A stretch of DNA of 6,430 nt from Balneolaceae bacterium. GTDB lineage: Bacteria > Bacteroidota > Rhodothermia > Balneolales > Balneolaceae. The stretch lies in contig SLAU01000070.1 in NCBI GenBank assembly GCA_007126675.1, positions 1 to 6,430 of the forward strand. Reading direction: 5' to 3'. Of the stretch, positions 1 to 5,402 are shown piece by piece (the stretch's first letter is position 1; every line of letters starts with the position of its first letter). The translations under genes and the position numbers were made by a program. Below the pieces are notes generated by a model. That model was not told the origin of the DNA. It saw only the letters and a program-made list of their open reading frames with translations, and did not search any database.

Positions 1-239
1 GCTTCGATATAAACAATGTAAATCCCGATCCTGTTTTGCAGGCCGTCATCAGTGCGCCCGTCCCAGATTAGTGAACCCTCAAAGCCTGCAGGATGAGCCT
101 CCGCAAGATTGCGAACAAGCCTGCCATACCGGTCATAAATTCTTACCCGCAGCAGATAGTCCGGTTCATCAAACTTGTAGTTAATGAAGAGATTATCTTC
201 ATGCCCATCACCATCCGGTGAAAAAGGATTGGGCTCCAG
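1..239 (-). other. C-terminal FlgD/CHU_C-like domain, truncated by window edge
   Basis: Residues from about 1310 contain EPNPFSPDGDG, VRIYDRYGRLVR, LIWDGRTDDG and IGIYIVYIEA. This follows the FlgD Ig-like / gliding-motility C-terminal pattern found at the end of secreted proteins in Bacteroidota and relatives, where it can act as a type IX secretion or surface-anchoring signal. From the usual domain layout only a few tens of residues should be missing. That it is a secretion signal here is inference. Confidence 0.72.
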
Positions 240-3200
240 TACTATTCCGGTATCGTCGGGTTGTGTGGTTGGCACCTGGAAGATTGAATTCCGGGCCAGC
301 GGCGTTCCGCCTTCCGTTCGCGTACTTGATCCCCAGTTAGAAGCATCATTTGTGTTTGCATCCGGATCGATCCGTTCCAGTGCAATTCCGCGGGTGTCAA
401 TCAAATTCGGATTGTGCCAGTCGGGGCTATAGTCAACCATATCAATAGTAGTCCGGGTACTGTCGGCCAGGTAAACCTGCCGGCCTGCATTGGGCAGGCT
501 AAGCGTAGTACGGTCAAAACGGAATGTGTGCGGTTCCAGCTCTTCATCCAGATCAAAGAAAATTGCGATTTTACTTTCTGTAAATTGGTCTGTTGTGTTT
601 TCAGGGTAAAGCAGGAAATACCCATCCGCGGGAATCCACTTCATTGAAGAGGATACAGGCACAATTGAAGAGACCTGATTGTTTTCGTCCGGTTCATCAT
701 GAATAAACATTCCTTCCATCGAAATTGCATAGGGCCGGCGGTTGATGATTTCAAGATATTCTGTTTGATCAGGGATGTTATCCCTGGGATCAGCCAGCGG
801 GTTGAACATGATTTCATTGAAAACAAGGTCGCCGGGTGATGCCGGTTGTGCCACCGGCTGACTTTGTCCGGTATTCACATTCCCCTGAAAGTCCTCAAAA
901 TTCTCAATCAAAAGATCTAACTCTTCTCCGCCCTGAAGTGCCGACCCATCCAGAACAATTCTGTTTGCCTGAAGAGGATCATATTTTACAATACCCACTT
1001 CAAGGCCATCGATCAGAAACCGTGTGTTCACCGATGAATGAGCTTGTTTTGGAACTGCCTGGCCAAGATTTACAAATTCAGTAAAATGAACTTCAACTGA
1101 ATCGGGATGGGATAAATTGGCAAATATTATTTCCGGTGCGGTTTCGTCGATCTCAAAAACACTGTTTTGTGCTGCGGGTGTTGAGCCGCCTTCAGCAGTA
1201 CTTGGCGCCCAATTAGCGGGGTCGATGGAAATGGCTCCGGGATCTTTACGCTCGAGCGAAACACCCGGTTCGGTTCCGGCCCACGCAGGCTGATAAGTCA
1301 GGCTGTCCATAGTTACACCATTTTGATCTCTCAGTATCACTGCGTCCGATGTTGTTGTATTGTAAGATCTGAAACCCGGAACTCTGATAATGCTTTCTGA
1401 AGTAGCGGCAAAACTCTCGTCGCCTGTAAACACGATATAATCGTTTGCAGCCAGTGCAGTTCCGGAAGGGATGGTTGCACTGCCGGTGCGGTCAGAAAGT
1501 GTCCATCCTGAAAGGTCAAAATTCTCATCGGTTCGGTTAAAAATTTCGATAAACTGATGGCTGTCGGATGTGAGCCGCCTGAACAGGATTTCATTGATAA
1601 CCAACTCCTGGGGTTCAGGATCGGAAAACTCGAGAAATTCAACTGACTTTGTCTGTTCTTGAATCGTATTCCCAAATATATCCGAAATTCCCTCGATAGT
1701 TACATCATAAACCTGGTTATTGATCAGTTCCTGCGCCAGAACTAAACGAACTTCATTAACATCATGAAAAACTTCGGTTATTTCGATCGCCGGTGAAACG
1801 GTATAACTTGCAGCACTGGCTGCCGCTTCATCATCCAAACGCTCATCAAAAGTGAGCAAAAATTCTGTGTTACTTAAAAATGACAGGCTTTCCCAAAGAG
1901 GTGGTTCCGTGTCGGGCTCAACTTCATTCGGCTCACCGGGAGTACCCAGCAGCGGGTTAGGTGATTCTCCCCAGTTTTCAACAAAATGGGAAGGTGCATT
2001 CGGATCGCGGCGTTCAAGGGCAACCCCGTTTCCTCCCCAGCCAGAAGCAGTATAAAACAGCGAGTCAACCGTTATACCATCCTGATCTCTCAAAACAATC
2101 TCACTTTGAGTTGTTAAAGGCAGTGTGGGGAAATCATCTGCCTCGTGGTATCCTCTGTCACCAAAACGTTCAATAAAAACCGGCTCACCCCTGGTGATTA
2201 CCACCAACTGATCAGGCTCAATAGCCAGGCTTGAGTTACCGGCAAATACCTCGTTATTAAAGGTCCAGTTACTCAGGCTAATGATCTTGTCCGAGTTATT
2301 GTACAACTCTATATATCGAGGGCGGTCGAACTCATCTGTTCGCCATTCAATCGGTACACGGTAGAAAAATTCATTGATGACAATATCGCCGGGTTCAGCT
2401 ACTTCAGTGATTACAAAAACGGGTGAACGGTCTCTTTCAGGAAGAGTCCAGTTGTTAACACTCTGGATCGGTGCGATTTCGAGCGTATATATGCCAGATT
2501 CAAATGGGTCTGCAAATTCCAGCGAAACAATTCCGGCGGTTGTTTGTGTGGCTGATGAGGGATTTATTCCATCCACTTCGAATGAATCAGTGATAATATC
2601 ACCACTAACCACCTCTTCGGTAAACTCCAGCTCAAGTTGTGATTCATCAATCAGCCGCAATTCCACAAGACGGAATGGCACCTCAAATGTAAACCCAACT
2701 TCCGTATCGGCTGCAATTACTTCTCCATATATATCCGCTACATTATTGATAATTAACGTGTAGTTGCCATCTTCAAAATCCTCATTAAAGCTGATCTCCA
2801 CAACTGTGTCAGAAATAAGAGAAACCGACTCAGGATTTCCAAGCTCTTCTTCAATGAAGTTTGAGGTGTTCAATGTGGTTTCATCTACCTCGTAATTAAA
2901 CAGTATCTCCACTTCACGGGATGTCACCGCTTCGGCCTCAAGGGTGGTAAACGGTTCAATAAAAAATTCAGCAGTTCTGTCATCTTCAGGAAGTGTAAAG
3001 CCGGAAACTCCCTCAATTACAGCAATGGATAGCAATTGTTCGCCCGAAGGCAGGCTGCCATCAAACGTTAATTCAATTTGTCCGTCTTCCGGTTGAACGG
3101 CCTCATCCGGTTGCAGCCCGTTTACTTCAAAGGATGCCGGTACCACATCATTATCAGCCACAGCTTCGGTAAACTGAAGCATGAGCAGTGTTTTATCAAT

Positions 3201-4166
3201 CACCTCAATCTCAGAAAGCCGGAAAGGATTTTCAAATGTAAGTTCAACTTGTGTGTCCGGTTCAATCACGTTGCCAAAAATATCTTCAACATTGCTAATC
3301 GTCAGTGTATAATCACCGTCATCAAATGCATCGGGCCAGCTGAGGCGTATAACGGTGTTTGTGATAAGTTCGGCTTGTTGCGGCTGACCGGCTTGAGTGA
3401 TTGTGAAGTTTTCAGTTTGAACGGAATTTTCTTCAATCGCAAAATTGAAGGAAAGGTCTATTGATTGCGGTGATGAGAAAAAAGCACCGGTGACTGCAAA
3501 ATCTTCTGAGCTTTCTATGATGATGTTATCCAAGAAATAGCTTGATACATTACCTGCAGAATAGCGAAGAAAAAAGCCAAAGTAAGATGAATCAGTATAT
3601 GTGTCGTCTGTAACCGTGCCTGAGTCAGCCACAGGCTCAGATCCGTACCCTTCACTTACAAATAACTGCCACTCATTGTTTTCATTCCGCTCAACTCTAA
3701 CTTGATATCCTGTGTTATTTTCTAAATCAGTATCAGCGGAAAGAATTATGTTGTCGTTACCTCCATCAACTCTGACCAGGTCGACCCTGCCGTTACCCGT
3801 ATGAATCGCATATCCATTTACCTGGCTGCCATCCAATCGGTTTAAATCTTCTCTGTCAGCAGTGAGAAAAACATAAATCCTGTTCAATGAAGAATAGGTA
3901 GGCTGCCTGAAAAAGAATTCCCATGCGCCATAAGCAGTTGTTGATACAGTACGGATTTGTGTTCTGGATGGATCTGATTCAGTATCAAGTTGCAAAAGTG
4001 TATTCCCATTTTCCTGAACAAAAGTAAAATCATCCAAATCCCCCGTCCACTCCGGATTTTGCGTCAGATCCTGGTCTTCAAAGTCCTCTTCAAGAACTAC
4101 TACCTGGGCAGTTGCGGTAAATCCAATGAATAGTGAAATAAGTACCGACAGTAAAATATGTTTCAT
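1..4166 (-). CDS. Secreted multidomain lamin-tail / Ig-like repeat protein, 3' end missing
   Basis: Probably a large exported cell-surface or extracellular protein; no catalytic domain is visible, so an adhesive or structural role is inference. The frame is open for 1388 codons and leaves the window before a stop. The ATG at 4166 is well fixed because an in-frame TAG lies two codons upstream; no clear Shine-Dalgarno is seen. Residues 1-20 form a signal peptide (basic MKH, hydrophobic core, cleavage after ATA before Q21). Residues about 21-215 resemble a LamG/ConA-type jelly roll (GYAIHTG, DNIIIES). Ig-like domains of the SbsA/Big_5 kind lie near 222-312, 312-403, 404-494, 495-588, 754-847 and 1005-1105, several carrying a D-I-F-G-N-type turn. 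Lamin-tail domains lie near 592-745, 852-1000 and 1110-1295, each opening with V-I/F-N-E and closing with LER-x-DP, NW and G-TP. From about 1310 a FlgD/CHU_C-like domain begins (NPFSPDGDG, YDRYGRLVR, WDGRTDDG), as on type IX secretion cargo or sortase-independent surface proteins. Domain assignments are by eye. Confidence 0.88.
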   Translation of the reverse strand, partial: MKHILLSVLISLFIGFTATAQVVVLEEDFEDQDLTQNPEWTGDLDDFTFVQENGNTLLQLDTESDPSRTQIRTVSTTAYGAWEFFFRQPTYSSLNRIYVFLTADREDLNRLDGSQVNGYAIHTGNGRVDLVRVDGGNDNIILSADTDLENNTGYQVRVERNENNEWQLFVSEGYGSEPVADSGTVTDDTYTDSSYFGFFLRYSAGNVSSYFLDNIIIESSEDFAVTGAFFSSPQSIDLSFNFAIEENSVQTENFTITQAGQPQQAELITNTVIRLSWPDAFDDGDYTLTISNVEDIFGNVIEPDTQVELTFENPFRLSEIEVIDKTLLMLQFTEAVADNDVVPASFEVNGLQPDEAVQPEDGQIELTFDGSLPSGEQLLSIAVIEGVSGFTLPEDDRTAEFFIEPFTTLEAEAVTSREVEILFNYEVDETTLNTSNFIEEELGNPESVSLISDTVVEISFNEDFEDGNYTLIINNVADIYGEVIAADTEVGFTFEVPFRLVELRLIDESQLELEFTEEVVSGDIITDSFEVDGINPSSATQTTAGIVSLEFADPFESGIYTLEIAPIQSVNNWTLPERDRSPVFVITEVAEPGDIVINEFFYRVPIEWRTDEFDRPRYIELYNNSDKIISLSNWTFNNEVFAGNSSLAIEPDQLVVITRGEPVFIERFGDRGYHEADDFPTLPLTTQSEIVLRDQDGITVDSLFYTASGWGGNGVALERRDPNAPSHFVENWGESPNPLLGTPGEPNEVEPDTEPPLWESLSFLSNTEFLLTFDERLDDEAAASAASYTVSPAIEITEVFHDVNEVRLVLAQELINNQVYDVTIEGISDIFGNTIQEQTKSVEFLEFSDPEPQELVINEILFRRLTSDSHQFIEIFNRTDENFDLSGWTLSDRTGSATIPSGTALAANDYIVFTGDESFAATSESIIRVPGFRSYNTTTSDAVILRDQNGVTMDSLTYQPAWAGTEPGVSLERKDPGAISIDPANWAPSTAEGGSTPAAQNSVFEIDETAPEIIFANLSHPDSVEVHFTEFVNLGQAVPKQAHSSVNTRFLIDGLEVGIVKYDPLQANRIVLDGSALQGGEELDLLIENFEDFQGNVNTGQSQPVAQPASPGDLVFNEIMFNPLADPRDNIPDQTEYLEIINRRPYAISMEGMFIHDEPDENNQVSSIVPVSSSMKWIPADGYFLLYPENTTDQFTESKIAIFFDLDEELEPHTFRFDRTTLSLPNAGRQVYLADSTRTTIDMVDYSPDWHNPNLIDTRGIALERIDPDANTNDASNWGSSTRTEGGTPLARNSIFQVPTTQPDDTGIVLEPNPFSPDGDGHEDNLFINYKFDEPDYLLRVRIYDRYGRLVRNLAEAHPAGFEGSLIWDGRTDDGLQNRIGIYIVYIE
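282..839 (-). other. Lamin-tail domain 3 (residues about 1110-1295)
   Basis: It opens with GDLVFNEIMFNPL and continues with EYLEIINRRP, then MVDYSPDW, ALERIDP (starting at residue 1262), NWGSS and GGTPLARNS. At about 185 residues it is longer than the other two copies. The extra length lies in the loop after NPL (an ADPRDNIPDQT segment) and in the middle, where an FDLDEELEP stretch replaces the shorter loop. Confidence 0.78.
1167..1613 (-). other. Lamin-tail domain 2 (residues about 852-1000)
   Basis: It has the same order of landmarks as domain 1: LVINEILFRR, QFIEIFNRTD, LSGWTLSD, an ILRDQNG turn followed by MDSLTY, then SLERKDP (starting at residue 970), NWAPS and GGSTPAAQN. It is flanked by Ig-like domains on both sides. 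Confidence 0.8.
1932..2393 (-). other. Lamin-tail domain 1 (residues about 592-745)
   Basis: It opens with GDIVINEFFYR and continues with YIELYNNSD, LSNWTF and a Q-D-G-x-x-x-DSL turn, then ALERRDP (716-722), NWGESPNP and GTPGEPNE. These are the usual landmarks of the bacterial lamin-tail (LTD) beta-sandwich: the N-E pair at the start, E-L/I-Y/F-N, S-x-W and the closing LER-x-DP...NW...GTPG. The domain is a binding/structural Ig fold; its ligand here is unknown. Confidence 0.8.
2403..3503 (-). repeat. Tandem duplication of an Ig-like domain pair (protein-level repeat)
   Basis: Two consecutive units of about 180 residues (about 222-403 and 404-588) have the same A-B order. The A halves share a motif of the form I-S/N-NV-x-DI-F/Y-G followed by V-I-x-x-DT. 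The B halves share PFRL, a stretch like LQFTEAV/LEFTEEV, a SFEV-N/D-G segment, and end in TLPE-x-DR. The similarity is clear in protein but not striking in DNA, so this is an old internal duplication rather than a recent one. The A type recurs at about 754-847 (ISDIFGN) and in a weaker form at about 1005-1105 (FEDFQGN). Confidence 0.75.
4107..4166 (-). other. Signal peptide of the lamin-tail protein
   Basis: The first 20 residues are MKHILLSVLISLFIGFTATA, followed by Q21. This is a classic Sec signal: a short positive start, a hydrophobic core rich in L, I and F, and an A-T-A-like cleavage site before glutamine. There is no cysteine at +1, so it is not a lipoprotein signal. It places the mature protein outside the cytoplasm. 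Confidence 0.85.
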
Positions 4167-4189
4167 CTGCTATAAGCTTTTTCCGGAGG

Positions 4190-4212
4190 CTGTTAACGAT
4201 GAAACTTAACAG
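4190..4212. promoter_or_regulatory. 7-bp inverted repeat in the leader of the lamin-tail gene
   Basis: CTGTTAA (4190-4196) and TTAACAG (4206-4212) are perfect reverse complements separated by 9 bases. The repeat sits 24-46 bases upstream of the ATG at 4166. It could be an operator or a small leader hairpin. It is short and A/T-rich, so chance is a real alternative. Confidence 0.25.
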
Positions 4213-4238
4213 AATTGCATAAAAACCCCAACGAAAAT

Positions 4239-4269
4239 AAAAAAGCCGGATCATCAATCCGGCTTTTTT
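4239..4269 (-). terminator. Bidirectional intrinsic terminator
   Basis: GCCGGAT (4245-4251) pairs with ATCCGGC (4257-4263) around a 5-base loop, CATCA. Six A's precede the stem and six T's follow it, so the hairpin-plus-U-tract works on either strand. On the minus strand it ends transcripts from the RNA methyltransferase gene or from any short RNA started in the spacer, and it insulates the lamin-tail gene start about 73 bases further on. On the plus strand there is no gene that clearly needs it. Confidence 0.85.
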
Positions 4270-4279
4270 AGAAGGACAA

Positions 4280-4306
4280 GGAGAAGTGTTGCTCTGGCAC
4301 TTCTCC
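4280..4306 (-). other. Perfect 9-bp hairpin upstream of the terminator
   Basis: GGAGAAGTG (4280-4288) and CACTTCTCC (4298-4306) are perfect reverse complements around a 9-base loop. On the plus strand the stem may be extended by two T-G wobbles. No T-run follows directly on either strand, so it is not itself a standard terminator. On the minus strand it lies 10 bases before the A-tract that precedes the terminator stem, giving two tandem hairpins in the transcript. Confidence 0.6.
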
Positions 4307-4340
4307 GGTCTGTATCTTTATGTTTTGTTTTTGTTCTCTG

Positions 4341-4393
4341 TATATATGGAACCGCCGAACGCAATTCCTTACACTTTTTTTTAAATTTTTTTT
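4341..4393 (-). promoter_or_regulatory. Possible promoter with A-tract UP-like element
   Basis: The plus strand reads T8-AAA-T8 at 4375-4393, so the minus strand has two 8-base A-tracts separated by TTT. A TATATA box lies at 4346-4341. If transcription starts about 7 bases past it, the A-tracts fall at roughly -41 to -59, where UP elements sit. The matching -35 position (AGGAAT) is poor and no Bacteroidota-type TTTG box is clear, so this is a weak call. Confidence 0.25.
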
Positions 4394-4424
4394 GAGCAAA
4401 ATGGAAAACAATTAAATCCTTCGA

Positions 4425-5189
4425 TCAGCAAAACCGATAAAGTGCTATAGCGCAGGCAATTGAAGCATTTAAACTTTCAACTGACAATCCCCGTCCCTCA
4501 ATTTTTATTTTTTTTCTGGACCCTCTGTAAATCTTTTCAGATATACCGCTTCCCTCATTTCCGATTATCACTATACTTTTTGCAGGTACTTTAATCCGGT
4601 CCAGGCTTATAGATTCAGGACTTCCATCCATCAGAAAAACAGACCATCCTTTCTCCTCAAACTTTTCCAATATGCCATCTAAATCTCCGGATATTACAGG
4701 AGCCGCACCGGTTGCTCCGGCCGTACTTCGCACGACTTTAGGGTGAAAAGGATCCACAGTACCTGTTCCCATAAGCAAGCCTTTCACATCAAACCATGCT
4801 GCTGTTCTGATCATGGTTCCCAGATTTCCGGGATCCTGTATTGCATCAAAAGCGAGAATAACGCCATCATTATTCAGTAAGGAGTTTGGTTCGGCCTGAT
4901 TAGGAATTTTGCAAACCGCAATAATTCCCTGGGGAGATTCGGTATCGGATATTGCGGCAAAATCGTTGGCTGATGCACTAAAGACCGGGATGTTTTGTAC
5001 AGGTACCGCCTTAGTATCAAATCCTTCTTCTATAAATATCTCAATAACATCAATTACACCATTATCTGATATCTGTTGAACTGCTCGTAAACCTTCAGCC
5101 AGAAATAGTTTCTCTTTATTACGGTATTTTCCGCCCAGTAGTTTTTTCCGCTTTTTAATCTGATTTTTTGATGCTGGTTTAATTTGCAT
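4425..5189 (-). CDS. TrmH/SpoU-family RNA 2'-O-methyltransferase
   Basis: This is a cytoplasmic SAM-dependent enzyme that methylates ribose 2'-OH groups in rRNA or tRNA; the exact target cannot be read from sequence. I choose the ATG at 5189 (254 residues, typical for the family) over an in-frame TTG at 5198, which adds only three residues; a TAA at 5208-5210 rules out longer forms. No good ribosome site favours either. Numbered from the ATG: a basic head (KKRKKL), a SpoU substrate-binding-like segment near 25-95 (LFLAEGLRAV), then the SPOUT trefoil-knot domain. Motif 1 is DAIQDPGNLGTMIRTA (about 115-130, with N121 and R128), followed by HPKVVRST (149-156). Motif 2 is IIGNEGSGIS (about 208-217) and motif 3 is SVESLNASIACAIALY (about 236-251). 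All expected catalytic and SAM-binding landmarks are present. It most resembles the RlmB/TsnR-like branch, but no symbol is assigned. It is probably transcribed alone and ends at the terminator at 4239-4269. Confidence 0.9.
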   Translation of the reverse strand: MQIKPASKNQIKKRKKLLGGKYRNKEKLFLAEGLRAVQQISDNGVIDVIEIFIEEGFDTKAVPVQNIPVFSASANDFAAISDTESPQGIIAVCKIPNQAEPNSLLNNDGVILAFDAIQDPGNLGTMIRTAAWFDVKGLLMGTGTVDPFHPKVVRSTAGATGAAPVISGDLDGILEKFEEKGWSVFLMDGSPESISLDRIKVPAKSIVIIGNEGSGISEKIYRGSRKKIKIEGRGLSVESLNASIACAIALYRFC

Positions 5190-5402
5190 AGGTGACAATT
5201 CTTTACTTTAGGCCGGTTTTCGTGGGATATTTTTATGTGATTCTAAATTTGATGAAGAAAAGGTAAGTATTCAAAACTATGATTAGTAAAAAAATGGAGC
5301 AGATTTTTGACAGAATTCTATGTAGAAGAGAACGATTAACTTGCCGCTTTAACCTCAATCCAATTCGCTATATATTGAAACCAAATTAACGGTAAAAATT
5401 AA
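5190..5402. other. Divergent intergenic region
   Basis: This 213-base A/T-rich spacer separates the divergent methyltransferase and aldehyde dehydrogenase genes and should hold both promoters. I see no strong inverted repeat, no terminator and no convincing short ORF in it. Neither gene has a clear Shine-Dalgarno, as is common in Bacteroidota and relatives. Confidence 0.6.
5348..5376 (+). promoter_or_regulatory. Weak candidate promoter for the aldehyde dehydrogenase gene
   Basis: TTTAAC (5348-5353) and TATATT (5371-5376) are separated by 17 bases. TATATT is followed by G, giving a TATATTG that partly resembles the Bacteroidota -7 box TAnnTTTG. The leader to the ATG at 5403 would be about 20 bases. 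The -35-like box is a poor match, so this is only a suggestion. Confidence 0.25.

Larger units (their letters stand above)
4239..4334 (-). ncRNA. Candidate short RNA or structured leader/3' UTR (tentative)
   Basis: Read on the minus strand, a TATATA box (4346-4341) would place a start near 4334. The roughly 95-base transcript would carry an A-rich single-stranded head, the 9-bp hairpin and then the strong intrinsic terminator. That is the layout of many small RNAs. No known RNA family was recognised. It may instead be the 3' UTR of the methyltransferase transcript or an attenuator ahead of the lamin-tail gene. Confidence 0.25.

Noticed and set aside
1337..1675. Minus-strand open frame of 112 residues in another frame
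   Set aside because: The overlapping frame encodes lamin-tail domain 2 with clear motifs; this one is an out-of-frame shadow.
2374..2763. Plus-strand open frame of 129 residues
   Set aside because: It lies antisense inside the continuous lamin-tail frame; its product is low-complexity S/T/N-rich with no recognisable domain, which is what the complement of an acidic, beta-rich gene produces.
3078..3464. Plus-strand open frame of 128 residues
   Set aside because: It overlaps the Ig-like domains of the minus-strand gene completely and shows no family resemblance; treated as a shadow.
1..4166. Possible frameshift or pseudogene in the large minus-strand frame
   Set aside because: The frame counted from the ATG at 4166 agrees with the codons read at the left edge (positions 3-5 as GAA), domain motifs continue throughout, and no internal stop was seen.
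5308..5340. TTGACA-like box in the divergent spacer as a promoter for the dehydrogenase
   Set aside because: No reasonable -10 box follows at 16-18 bases, so it does not make a sigma-70-type promoter.
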